Below, in pieces: positions 16,963 to 25,131 of a DNA stretch of 64,000 bases. The number at the start of each line of letters is the position of its first letter. Within the stretch, counting starts at the first letter, position 1. The translations under genes were made by a program, and so were the position numbers. A model generated the notes under the pieces. That model worked only from the letters and a program-made list of their open reading frames with translations. It was not told the origin of the DNA and did no database searches. This DNA comes from DAIMZI01 sp036734025 (GTDB taxonomy: Bacteria; Pseudomonadota; Alphaproteobacteria; Rhizobiales; Rhodomicrobiaceae): positions 148,243 to 212,242 of the forward strand of contig DAIMZI010000002.1 of assembly GCA_036734025.1 (NCBI GenBank), read 5' to 3'.

Positions 16963-17738
16963 GCGATGAGGCGTGCATCAATCCGGAGCGTGAACAGGTC
17001 TGGCGCGCCGACACCTACGACGCCAATGCGCGCTTCGTCTCCGATTGTGGCGCGCTGATCCTCGGCTGGCTGGCGCCGCAACCGGGCGAACATGTGCTCG
17101 ATCTGGGTTGTGGTGACGGTGCATTGAGCGAGCAGATCGCGGCCGCGGGTGCAAGCGTGATCGGCGTGGATGTGAGCGAGGAGCTGCTGCGCGCAGCGCG
17201 CGAGCGCGGTGTCGATGCGCGCTTCATGGACGGTGAGGCGCTGAGCTTTGATGCCACGTTCGACGCGGTTTTCTCCAACGCGGCACTGCACTGGATGCGC
17301 CGGGCCGATATGGTCATTGCCGGCGTCTGGCGGGCGCTCAAGCCTGGGGGTCGTTTTGTCGCCGAATTCGGCGGGCATGGAAACGTTGCGGCGATCGTAA
17401 CGGCAATGCGCGCCGCTGCCGAGCGCTTTGGCGGCGATGCGGCGCTGGCGGGCCCATGGTTCAACCCGACGCCGCAAGCCTATCGCGCGCGGCTGGAAAA
17501 AGCGGGCTTCAGTGTGCGCCGCATCGAGCTTGAGGCGCGGCCAACGCCACTGCCGAGCGGTCTTGAAGGCTGGCTGAAGACGTTTCGCCCGGCCTTTTTC
17601 AAGCCTTTTCCGCACACCGAGCAGCAGGCGATGGTCGACTATATCACCGAACTGCTGCGCCCCAGCCTGATGAGCGAGGACGGGAGGTGGCTCGCCGATT
17701 ATGTACGGCTGCGGTTTGAGGCAGTAAAGCCGGCCTGA
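16959..17738 (+). CDS. SAM-dependent methyltransferase (class I)
   Basis: The 259-residue product has the SAM-binding motif I VLDLGCGDGALSEQI, motif II around FDAVFSNAALHW, and the post-motif ALKPGGRFVAEF, as in the Methyltransf_11/trans-aconitate methyltransferase type. The substrate cannot be read from the sequence. Its ATG overlaps the stop of the NDUFA12 gene, so the two are co-transcribed and probably co-translated. The SNAALHWM segment is shared with trans-aconitate and biotin-pathway (BioC-like) methyltransferases, but no biotin synthesis genes are nearby. Confidence 0.86.
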   Translation: MSDEACINPEREQVWRADTYDANARFVSDCGALILGWLAPQPGEHVLDLGCGDGALSEQIAAAGASVIGVDVSEELLRAARERGVDARFMDGEALSFDATFDAVFSNAALHWMRRADMVIAGVWRALKPGGRFVAEFGGHGNVAAIVTAMRAAAERFGGDAALAGPWFNPTPQAYRARLEKAGFSVRRIELEARPTPLPSGLEGWLKTFRPAFFKPFPHTEQQAMVDYITELLRPSLMSEDGRWLADYVRLRFEAVKPA

Positions 17739-17839
17739 ATCATTTTGTCGCAAAGCCGGTTCCCATGGCCGCGGCAAACGTTCTGGACAATTCCTGTGGC
17801 GACGACATGCGCCAGATCAGCAACGGAAAATTGGACGTC

Positions 17840-18226
17840 ATGATGCGCCTGATCCTGACCATATTCTTCATCGCCGGAGCGCTTGCGCCGGGCTCATCTC
17901 TTGCCGACAGCAAAATCGCCAACCAGGTCGCGGTGTTCGCCGCGCTCGACAAGGTGACGGCACGCGTCTCCAGGTTGGAGATCGAAATCGACAACACCAC
18001 GCTTTTCGGTGCCCTCAAGATCACGCCGCGCGCCTGCTACACGCGCCCGCCCACCGAGCCACCGCTCACATCGGTGTTCGTCGAGGTCGACGAGATACAA
18101 CTCAATGGCCAGGAGCGGCGGATATTCACAGGCTGGATGTTCGCCCAGAGCCCCGGCGTTCACGGTGTCGAACATCCTGTATTCGATGTCTGGTTGACCA
18201 GTTGCAGGACGCCTTCTGGCGGATGA
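17840..18226 (+). CDS. DUF2155 domain protein, secreted
   Basis: From the ATG at 17840 the product is 128 residues with a signal peptide (LILTIFFIAGALAPGSSLA) and a DUF2155 domain: AALDKVTARVSRLEIEID, FGALKITPRACYTRPPTEPP, VFVEVDEIQ, IFTGWMFAQSPGVHGVEHPVFDVWLTSC. The family is restricted largely to alphaproteobacteria, is periplasmic, and has no assigned function. Two conserved cysteines (in RACYTR and LTSC) could form a disulfide. An earlier in-frame start at 17765 exists. Its 3' end overlaps the 3' end of aat by 67 bases on opposite strands. Confidence 0.85.
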   Translation: MMRLILTIFFIAGALAPGSSLADSKIANQVAVFAALDKVTARVSRLEIEIDNTTLFGALKITPRACYTRPPTEPPLTSVFVEVDEIQLNGQERRIFTGWMFAQSPGVHGVEHPVFDVWLTSCRTPSGG

Positions 18227-18867
18227 TCGACCTGTAGCGCGCGGAAATTTGCCTTGCCCTGCAGCGCATCGGCAAGCAGCACCTGGAACTTTTCGCGGCC
18301 AATCTCGCGCGCGCCGAAGGTTTGCAGATGCTCGGTGACGAACTGTGTGTCAAGCAGCGTGAATCCGCCGCGGATCAGCCGCGCCATGAGATAAATGAGC
18401 GCCACCTTGCTGGCGTCGCGTTCATAGGAAAACATGCTCTCGCCAAAGAACGCCCGGCCCAGCTCCACACCGTAAAGCCCGCCGACCAGATCATTGCCGA
18501 TCCACGCCTCTATCGTATGGCAGTGGCCCATCTCGAAAAGCTGAGCATATAGCCGGCGGATCTGCGGGTTGATCCACGTGGTCCGCCGCCCTGGCCGCGA
18601 GCCGGCGCACCCGTCGATGACGCCATGATAATGCGTGTCGACACGGATCTCGAACCTGCGGCTGCGGATCGTCCTCGCCAGGCGGCGCGGCACATGCACG
18701 GCGTTGAGCGGCAGGATGCCCCGCAATTCCGGCTCGACCCAGAACAGCGAATTGTCGAGCGCGCTCTCGGCCATTGGGAATATTCCACAGGAATAGGCCT
18801 TGAGCAGAACCTGGGGGGTGATTTCGGCATTGAGATCGGAAGGCGACCCCATGGGCGGCACCGTCAC
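18160..18867 (-). CDS. aat: Leucyl/phenylalanyl-tRNA--protein transferase
   Basis: This 235-residue protein is the Aat transferase, which adds Leu or Phe from aminoacyl-tRNA to the N-terminal Arg or Lys of proteins so that ClpS/ClpAP can degrade them. Diagnostic segments are AYSCGIFPMAE, FWVEPELRGILPL, WINPQIRRLY, HTIEAWIGNDLVGGLYGVELGRAFFGESMFS and SKVALIYLMARL...LLDTQFVTEHL. The start is a GTG at 18867, with an ATG six codons later as an alternative. It is convergent with the DUF2155 gene and overlaps its end. In many alphaproteobacteria it sits after accC, as here. Confidence 0.94.
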   Translation of the reverse strand: MTVPPMGSPSDLNAEITPQVLLKAYSCGIFPMAESALDNSLFWVEPELRGILPLNAVHVPRRLARTIRSRRFEIRVDTHYHGVIDGCAGSRPGRRTTWINPQIRRLYAQLFEMGHCHTIEAWIGNDLVGGLYGVELGRAFFGESMFSYERDASKVALIYLMARLIRGGFTLLDTQFVTEHLQTFGAREIGREKFQVLLADALQGKANFRALQVDHPPEGVLQLVNQTSNTGCSTP

Positions 18868-18922
18868 TTATGCTGGACATTGCGCCGGAGCAACAGCGCA
18901 GCGGTATTCTATCAGAATACAG

Positions 18923-20263
18923 CTAATGGCTGCGGAGGTAATTTTCGAGCCAGTGAATGTCGTAAACGCCGTTGACGATGTCAGGCTCGTTGATAAGCCT
19001 TGTATAAAGCGGAATGGTGGTCTCGATACCGTCGATGACGAACTCGCTCAGCGCGCGCTTGAGACGCATCAGACATTCGTTGCGGTTCTTGCCGTGAACG
19101 ATGAGCTTGCCGATCAGGCTGTCATAATTGGGCGGGATGCTGTAGCCGGCATAAACACCCGAATCGACGCGCACCGACAACCCGCCAGGCGGGTGAAAAT
19201 AGCGGATCTTGCCCGGTGAGGGCACGAAGCTCTGCGGGTTCTCGGCATTGATGCGGCACTCGATCGCATGGCCGTGAAAGCGGATATCCTCCTGGCGCAG
19301 CATCAGCGGGGCGCCGGCGGCGATGCGGATCTGCTCGATGATCAGGTCGATCCCGGTGATCATCTCCGTGACGGGATGTTCAACCTGAATGCGTGTGTTC
19401 ATCTCGATGAAATAGAATTCGCCGTTCTCATATAGGAATTCGACCGTGCCGACGCCGCGATATTTGAGCTTGCTCATGGCGGCCGAGACAGAGGCGCCGA
19501 TGCTAGCGCGCTCGTCATCATTGAGCGCGGGTGAGGGCGCTTCTTCCCAGACTTTCTGATGCCGGCGCTGAAGCGAACAGTCGCGCTCGCCCAGATGGAC
19601 GGCGTTGCCGCGCCCGTCGGCCAGCACCTGAATCTCGATGTGGCGGGGCTGACGCAGATATTTCTCGATATAGACCGCATCGTTGCCAAAGGCTGCCTTG
19701 GCTTCGGCGCGGGCCGTGGACAGGGCCACCGAGAGACGTTCCTCGGTTTCAGCAACCTTCATGCCGCGCCCGCCGCCGCCGGCAGATGCCTTGATGAGGA
19801 CCGGATAACCTATTTCCCGCGCTATCTTGCGCGCCTGTTCATCGCCGGTGATGGCGCCATCCGAGCCCGGCACGACCGGGATGCCGAGCTGACGCGCGGT
19901 ATCCTTGGCCTGGATCTTGTCGCCCATGATGCGGATATGTTCGGACGTCGGGCCGATGAAGGTGATCTCGTGCTCTTCGAGAATTTCGGCGAAGCGAGCA
20001 TTTTCCGACAAGAACCCGTAGCCGGGATGAACCGCATCGGCGCCGGTGATCTCGCAGGCCGCCAGCAGGGCGGGAATGTTCAGATAGCTCTCGCTCGCGG
20101 GCGGCGGCCCGATACACACACTTTCATCGGCCAGCCGCACATGCATCGCATCGGCGTCGGCGGTGGAGTGGACCGCAACTGTGGCAATGCCCAGCTCTTT
20201 GCAGGCGCGCTGGATACGAAGCGCGATCTCGCCGCGATTGGCGATCAGGACCTTGTCGAACAT
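18923..20263 (-). CDS. accC: Acetyl-CoA carboxylase, biotin carboxylase subunit
   Basis: From the ATG at 20263 the product is 446 residues, close to E. coli AccC (449), beginning MFDKVLIANRGEIALR. It has the ATP-grasp glycine-rich loop (KASAGGGGRGMKVA), the EKYL...IQVLAD segment, and the catalytic ENGEFYFIEMNTRIQVEHPVTE region. It carboxylates the biotin on AccB using ATP and bicarbonate, the first half-reaction of fatty acid synthesis. The frame is open to 20308 but that would run into accB. It follows accB by 16 bases and shares its transcript with aroQ and accB. Confidence 0.96.
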   Translation of the reverse strand: MFDKVLIANRGEIALRIQRACKELGIATVAVHSTADADAMHVRLADESVCIGPPPASESYLNIPALLAACEITGADAVHPGYGFLSENARFAEILEEHEITFIGPTSEHIRIMGDKIQAKDTARQLGIPVVPGSDGAITGDEQARKIAREIGYPVLIKASAGGGGRGMKVAETEERLSVALSTARAEAKAAFGNDAVYIEKYLRQPRHIEIQVLADGRGNAVHLGERDCSLQRRHQKVWEEAPSPALNDDERASIGASVSAAMSKLKYRGVGTVEFLYENGEFYFIEMNTRIQVEHPVTEMITGIDLIIEQIRIAAGAPLMLRQEDIRFHGHAIECRINAENPQSFVPSPGKIRYFHPPGGLSVRVDSGVYAGYSIPPNYDSLIGKLIVHGKNRNECLMRLKRALSEFVIDGIETTIPLYTRLINEPDIVNGVYDIHWLENYLRSH

Positions 20264-20279
20264 CGGGTGGCGCGCCTTG

Positions 20280-20735
20280 TCATTCGATGATGAGAAGCGG
20301 TTCGCCATACTCGACGGGCTGGCCGTTCTCCACGAGGATGGCTGTGACCGTTCCGCCGCGCGGCGCCGGAATGTGGTTCATGGTCTTCATGGCTTCGACG
20401 ATGAGCACCGTCTGGCCCTGTTCGACCCGCGCGCCGATTTCGACGAAGGGCGGAGCACCGGGCTCCGGCGCGCGGTAGGCCGTTCCGACCATAGGCGATG
20501 TCACCGCGCCGGGATGCTGAGCCAGATCGGCGCTTGCCGGATCAGGCGCACCGGCAGCCTGCTGCGGGGGCGCCGCGGCCGGCGCAGTCACCACGGCGCT
20601 GACCATGCGCGCCACGCGCACGCGCACGCCCTTCTGTTCGATCTCGATTTCGCTCAGGCCGGTGTCGGCAAGCAATTCGGCGAGGCTGCGGATCATGTCC
20701 TCGTCGATCGGCGTGCTCTTGGATTTTTCATTCAT
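20280..20735 (-). CDS. accB: Acetyl-CoA carboxylase, biotin carboxyl carrier protein
   Basis: The 151-residue product has an N-terminal helical region (residues 1-45), an Ala/Pro-rich linker (about 48-75) and a biotinyl domain. The biotin-accepting Lys is in VEAMKTMN near residue 116, and the domain ends GEPLLIIE. It carries carboxybiotin between AccC and the AccAD carboxyltransferase. Its ATG overlaps the aroQ stop (ATGA, 20732-20735). AccA is encoded separately in this window at 45920-46879; accD is not seen. Confidence 0.96.
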   Translation of the reverse strand: MNEKSKSTPIDEDMIRSLAELLADTGLSEIEIEQKGVRVRVARMVSAVVTAPAAAPPQQAAGAPDPASADLAQHPGAVTSPMVGTAYRAPEPGAPPFVEIGARVEQGQTVLIVEAMKTMNHIPAPRGGTVTAILVENGQPVEYGEPLLIIE

Positions 20736-21226
20736 CTGTTTGGTCTTGTCGCCCCTTGCGTCGCAGCCAACCCCTCGTCGCGCGCGACGATACGCATCAC
20801 GCCCTGAAGCGCCAGCTCATAGCCCAGCGCGCCGAACCCGCACACGACACCCGTCACGCCTTTCGACACGTAGGACTGCTGGCGAAAAGCATCGCGCCTA
20901 TAAATGTTCGACAGATGCACCTCTATGCAAGGAATGTTTGCGGCGCTCAACAACGCGTCGAGGATTGCCACCGAACTGTGGCCATATCCCGCCGGGTTGA
21001 CAATCAGGCCGCTGCCCTGCTTGCGCGCTTCCTGGATCCAGTCGACCAGCGTGCCCTCGTGGTTGGACTGGCGAAAAACTATGTCGAGGCCGGCCGGCTG
21101 CGCCTGGGCCTTGAGGCGGGCTTCGATGTCGGTGAGCGTATCATAGCCGTAGATTTCAGGCTCGCGCTCGCCGAGGAGATTGAGGCTGGGACCGTTCAGG
21201 ACATAGACGGGCTTTTGCATGGGCAT
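20732..21226 (-). CDS. aroQ: 3-dehydroquinate dehydratase, type II
   Basis: The 164-residue product is a type II dehydroquinase, which converts 3-dehydroquinate to 3-dehydroshikimate in the shikimate pathway. Conserved features are VLNGPSLNLLGEREPEIYG (with the catalytic Tyr and nearby Arg), FRQSNHEGTLVDWI, NPAGYGHSSVAILDAL, and EVHLSNIYRRDAFR (catalytic His region). The start at 21226 has an alternative ATG two codons later. It is followed by overlapping accB. The C-terminal 15 residues beyond the domain are Ala- and Arg-rich. Other shikimate genes here are aroK and aroB at 48563-50405. Confidence 0.95.
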   Translation of the reverse strand: MPMQKPVYVLNGPSLNLLGEREPEIYGYDTLTDIEARLKAQAQPAGLDIVFRQSNHEGTLVDWIQEARKQGSGLIVNPAGYGHSSVAILDALLSAANIPCIEVHLSNIYRRDAFRQQSYVSKGVTGVVCGFGALGYELALQGVMRIVARDEGLAATQGATRPNR

Positions 21227-21295
21227 CGCCGTGGACTGGTGAGAAAATGGGACAAGCGATCATCGGTTGCCCCCTGCATACTGCGCCGAAAGGAG

Positions 21296-21319
21296 AAAAG
21301 CCACCCGAAGGCGGCTTTT
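21296..21319 (-). terminator. Rho-independent terminator after the DsbA-like gene
   Basis: A ten-pair stem with one mismatch and a four-base loop: AAAAGCCACC-CGAA-GGCGGCTTTT. Read leftwards it follows the stop at 21376 by about 55 bases and ends in T residues, so it should terminate the leftward M48/DsbA transcript before aroQ. The T run on the other strand could make it bidirectional. Confidence 0.75.
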
Positions 21320-21375
21320 GTCGCGAGTTTCCTCATTTCCGGCGAAAAGCGCAAGCCAGCCGGCTCAAAAGCGGC

Positions 21376-22140
21376 TCAGCAGGCCGCGCAGCCTTCTTCA
21401 CGCGTCTTGGTAACAGCCTGGGCCACTTCCTGGGTGAGGTTTTCAGGCGCGCCCGGGATCAGCACATCACCGACCAGAAATGCCGGGGTGCCTTGCACGC
21501 CGATGCTTTCCGCAAGCTCGATATTGGATTCGATGAACGCGTCGACCTCGGGCGCCTCCATATCCTTTTTCAATTGCTCGATGTCGATGCCAACCTGCTC
21601 GGCGACGGCAAAAACCGACGCCTCGTCCTCGAAGCGGACCGATGATCTCATCATCGCATCATGAAATTCCATGTATTTGCCCTGCTGGCGCGCCGCGATC
21701 GCGGCCCTTGAGGCAGTCAGCGAAGACGGACCAAGCACGGGGAACTCGACGAAGCGGACCACGACATTCTTGTCCGCATCGGCAAACTCGCGCAAGTCGG
21801 CATAGGCCTTGCGGCAGTACGGGCAGTTGTAATCCATGAATTCGACGATCACCACATCGCCCGTGCCAAAGCCATAGTCCGCATAAGGCGACTGGGGGCC
21901 ATAGAGCGTGGAGAGATGGGTCTGCCGGGCCTCGGTGGCCTCGATCTCCTTTTGCGCGCGCAGCGCCTCGATGACCTCTTCGAGCACACCGGGATTTTCG
22001 ATCAGATAGGAGCGGACAATCTCCTGAATGGCCTTTTGCTGACTTTCATCAAATGGGCTCGCGGCATATGCGCGAAATTGTCCGGTGGCCGTCGCGGCCA
22101 GCAACACCAGGCCGGCCGTTGCAAGTGCAAGTCGTCTCAT
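21376..22140 (-). CDS. DsbA-family thiol:disulfide oxidoreductase
   Basis: The 254-residue product has a signal peptide (ATAGLVLLAATATG...AYA), a helical N-terminal extension (about 28-75) and a thioredoxin-fold DsbA domain with the active site DYNCPYCRK and the cis-Pro loop GVQGTPAFLVG. This matches the DsbA/Com1 (BdbD-like) group. It should oxidise or isomerise disulfides in the periplasm. The C-terminus ends EEGCAAC, an extra CxxC outside the domain. The ribosome site ACGGAG directly precedes the ATG. It lies 45 bases behind the M48 protease gene, and a terminator follows at 21296-21319. Confidence 0.9.
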   Translation of the reverse strand: MRRLALATAGLVLLAATATGQFRAYAASPFDESQQKAIQEIVRSYLIENPGVLEEVIEALRAQKEIEATEARQTHLSTLYGPQSPYADYGFGTGDVVIVEFMDYNCPYCRKAYADLREFADADKNVVVRFVEFPVLGPSSLTASRAAIAARQQGKYMEFHDAMMRSSVRFEDEASVFAVAEQVGIDIEQLKKDMEAPEVDAFIESNIELAESIGVQGTPAFLVGDVLIPGAPENLTQEVAQAVTKTREEGCAAC

Positions 22141-22185
22141 CTCCGTTTGATCTCCAGAAAAAGGGTCAATGGGCCGTGAGGGCGG

Positions 22186-23622
22186 TCATTCGCTCGGTGG
22201 TTCATAGCGGACGATGTCGTCGGCCTTGACCCAGGAGGCGGAATGGGGCGGAAAGCCGGCCTTTGCGCGCTCGGCCTGTTCCTTCGCCAGCTTCAGATTG
22301 CCTTCATAGAAATATGCCTGGGCAGATGCAAGCTCGGCGTCGGGTATGCGCCCTAGCCGCCCATACGCGATGGCAAGCTGGCGATAGCCGGAAGGGGAAT
22401 ATTCTTCGGTTACCAGCGCGCGGCGCAGATTCTGCTGGGCCTCCAGAAGATGGTCACGCTCGTTGGTCGCCAGTAGCGCCTGGGCGAACATGATGCGGAT
22501 GATCCCTGCCTCGGGCGCAAGCTCGACGGCCTTGCGCAGCGACGGGATGGCCTCGCGCACGCGCCCGCTCTCCAGCAGGAACTGACCCTTCAACTCGTGG
22601 AAATACGGATTGTCCGGCTCTGCTGCGATGAGTGCGTTGATATCGGGCAAAGCCGCGTCGATGCCCGCAGAGAAATTTCGGGCGATCGCCCTTGCATAGC
22701 GCGCCGGCATGGAGTTGTCCGAAGCCGGAAACATGTTGAATACCGCCTGCGGGTTACGCTGATTCATGAAGCCTTCCAGCTTGGCGCGGATCATGTCATG
22801 GCGCCGCTGCCAGTCTTCCGAGTCGCGCCTTTCAAAATAGGGGCTTTCACGCACCAGCCCACGCAACTGGGCGATACGGTCGGTCGGCATAGGGTGGGTC
22901 TGGAGATAGGGGTCGACCAGAGCCGCGGCGCCGCGCGCCTGTTCAGCGAAGAATTCAAAGGTTGTCAGCATGCCCCGGCCAGATTGCTGGGTGCGGTTCA
23001 GGAACCTGACTGCGGCCTGGTCGGCGGAGAATTCCTCGATCCGGCGATAGGCCAGCACCGAGCGCAGCACGGCTGACTGCCCGCCGAGCATCACCGCCTG
23101 GCCGGCCTGGCCCACTTCGGCGCCCGCACCGGAGATTGCACCGGCGGCCATCGCCGCAATCCCGAGAATTTGCAGCATCAGCGAGGTGTTCTGCGCCTTG
23201 GCCATGAAGGCGCGAAGCCGCGAAAGGTGCCCGCCGGCGATGTGGCCGGCTTCATGGGCAATCACGCCAATCAGTTCGTTGGGCGTCTTGGCATGCATGA
23301 TCGCGCCGACATGAATGAACATGTTGCGCCCGTCGATGACGAAGGCGTTGAAGCTGCGCGCACCGATGAGATGGATCTTGATGTTCTGCGCGCTCAGGCC
23401 GGCAGCCTGCAGGATCGGCTGCGAATATTCGCTGATAAGCGTCTCGATCTCGGTATCGCGGATGAGGCCTTGCGCCTGGGCGCGGCTGAACGTCGCGAGG
23501 CCGAGCAGCAGTACGAGCAGAGCAACCGCCAGACCCCTGACGAGGCGGCCGCTGCTAACAGCCGCACCACGCCCGGAAGCACCGGCACCGTGCGCGCTGA
23601 TGAAGGCAAACTGAAAGCGCAT
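22186..23622 (-). CDS. Periplasmic M48 metalloprotease with TPR region (BepA-like)
   Basis: The product (478 residues from 23622) has a signal anchor (LAVALLVLLLGLATFSRAQA), an M48 zinc protease domain with HEAGH (two His ligands and catalytic Glu) and the third ligand Glu in RRIEEFSADQAA, then TPR-like helices from about residue 320 to the end. This architecture is that of BepA/YfgC, which promotes assembly or degradation of outer-membrane proteins such as LptD. An upstream in-frame ATG at 23658 adds twelve residues. The gene is divergent from the aminotransferase gene and forms a unit with the downstream DsbA-like gene; LptD maturation depends on both BepA and Dsb activity, which fits the pairing. 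Confidence 0.92.
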   Translation of the reverse strand: MRFQFAFISAHGAGASGRGAAVSSGRLVRGLAVALLVLLLGLATFSRAQAQGLIRDTEIETLISEYSQPILQAAGLSAQNIKIHLIGARSFNAFVIDGRNMFIHVGAIMHAKTPNELIGVIAHEAGHIAGGHLSRLRAFMAKAQNTSLMLQILGIAAMAAGAISGAGAEVGQAGQAVMLGGQSAVLRSVLAYRRIEEFSADQAAVRFLNRTQQSGRGMLTTFEFFAEQARGAAALVDPYLQTHPMPTDRIAQLRGLVRESPYFERRDSEDWQRRHDMIRAKLEGFMNQRNPQAVFNMFPASDNSMPARYARAIARNFSAGIDAALPDINALIAAEPDNPYFHELKGQFLLESGRVREAIPSLRKAVELAPEAGIIRIMFAQALLATNERDHLLEAQQNLRRALVTEEYSPSGYRQLAIAYGRLGRIPDAELASAQAYFYEGNLKLAKEQAERAKAGFPPHSASWVKADDIVRYEPPSE

Positions 23623-23907
23623 GAAACAAATCTCTAGGGCTGTATTTCTGGTTTGCATGGTTTTTCTGGAGCCTAGGCCGCCGAGCCCTTAGGGTCAACG
23701 CAGCGACGCGCTCCCCCGCCATGCCTCGCACGAATGTGAAGCGCGCAAGTTGGCGACACAATGGCGGAGCGACAAGGTCGGTCTGCGCAACTAACGAGAT
23801 GTTTGCAGGGAATAGCCATAAATAACAGTGGCTTGCGGACCAACTGCCGTGACCACGGAGCAAGTGGCCGGCAACATGTACAAAATGTAATCGATGAAAA
23901 AGGGACA

Positions 23908-25113
23908 ATGACCCAGACAGCTTCAGAAAAGACCGCTGGCAAACAGAGCGCACCGGACCTTGCGCTGTCGCAGCGCTCGCGGATCGACCCGTTCGTGGCC
24001 ATGGACGTGTTGCGCCAGGCCGTTGAGCGCGAAGCAGCCGGGCAGAACATCATCCACATGGAAGTGGGCCAGCCCGCAACGCCCGCCCCGCTTGCGGTGA
24101 GGCAGGCGGCTTCGCGCGCACTTGAAGAAAGCCGGCTCGGCTATACCGAAGCCCGTGGTCTTGCGGCCCTGCGCGAGCGCATCTCGCGCCATTACCTGGC
24201 GACATACGACGTCGCGGTAGCGCCCGAGCGCATCATCATCACGACGGGATCATCGGCGGCCTTCCTGCTGACTTTCGTGATGCTGTTCGATGAGGGCGCG
24301 CAGGTCGCCCTGCCCCAGCCCGGCTATCCATGTTATCGCCAGATCCTGAAAGCGCTCGGTCTGCGCCCGGTCGCCATCCCGACAGGCGCATCCACACGCT
24401 GGATGCCGACCGCAGGCCTGGTGGATGAAGCAGCCAAAGCTTCTGGCGCGCGTCTTCGCGGGATCATCGTGGCCAGCCCCGCCAATCCGACAGGCACGAT
24501 GCTGAAGCCCGATGATCTGGCCGCGCTGATCGCTCATTGCCGGGCGCGCGGCATGTGGTTCATCTCCGATGAGATCTATCACGGGCTCGATTATGCCGTG
24601 CCCCAGCGCACCGCGCTGTCTTTTGATGACAACGCGATCATCATCAACAGCTTCTCGAAATATTATTCGATGACCGGCTGGCGCATCGGCTGGATGATCG
24701 TGCCCGCTGATCTGGTGCGCGTGGCCGAGCGCCTGCAGCAGAACCTGTTCATCTGCGCGCCGAGCCTGTCACAGATCGCCAGCATGGCTGCGTTCGACGC
24801 GCGCTGTGAGCTTGAGCGCATCAAGGCGGGATATCGCGAGAACCGGGCGTTCCTGCTGGATGCGCTGGCAAGGCTTGGCCTGGGCACCATGGCGCCGCCC
24901 GATGGCGCCTTTTACATCTACGCCGATATCGGCGCGTTCACGAGCGACTCGGGTGATTTCTGCGCCCGACTGCTGCGCGACACCGGAGTGGCGATCACAC
25001 CAGGCATAGACTTCGATCCCGAGGATGGCGGACGTTTCGTGCGCATGTGCTATGCCGGCAGTCTTGACGAGATGCGCGAGGCAGTGAACCGCCTGCGCGG
25101 CTGGCTGGGCTGA
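23908..25113 (+). CDS. PLP-dependent aminotransferase, class I/II
   Basis: The product is 401 residues from the ATG at 23908, which has AAAGGGA upstream. It is a fold-type I aminotransferase: HMEVGQPATPAP, LGYTEARGLAALRERI, TTGSSAAFLLTF, SPANPTGTM (Asn contacting PLP), FISDEIYHGLDY (Asp and Tyr contacting PLP), and the Schiff-base Lys in NSFSKYYSMTGWRIGW. It resembles the aspartate/alanine aminotransferase-like group; the substrate is not clear. About 285 bases separate it from the divergent M48 gene, enough for two promoters. It converges with mepA, with 18 bases between the stops. Confidence 0.92.
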   Translation: MTQTASEKTAGKQSAPDLALSQRSRIDPFVAMDVLRQAVEREAAGQNIIHMEVGQPATPAPLAVRQAASRALEESRLGYTEARGLAALRERISRHYLATYDVAVAPERIIITTGSSAAFLLTFVMLFDEGAQVALPQPGYPCYRQILKALGLRPVAIPTGASTRWMPTAGLVDEAAKASGARLRGIIVASPANPTGTMLKPDDLAALIAHCRARGMWFISDEIYHGLDYAVPQRTALSFDDNAIIINSFSKYYSMTGWRIGWMIVPADLVRVAERLQQNLFICAPSLSQIASMAAFDARCELERIKAGYRENRAFLLDALARLGLGTMAPPDGAFYIYADIGAFTSDSGDFCARLLRDTGVAITPGIDFDPEDGGRFVRMCYAGSLDEMREAVNRLRGWLG

Positions 25114-25131
25114 AGCGCTGTCGCCGGATGC

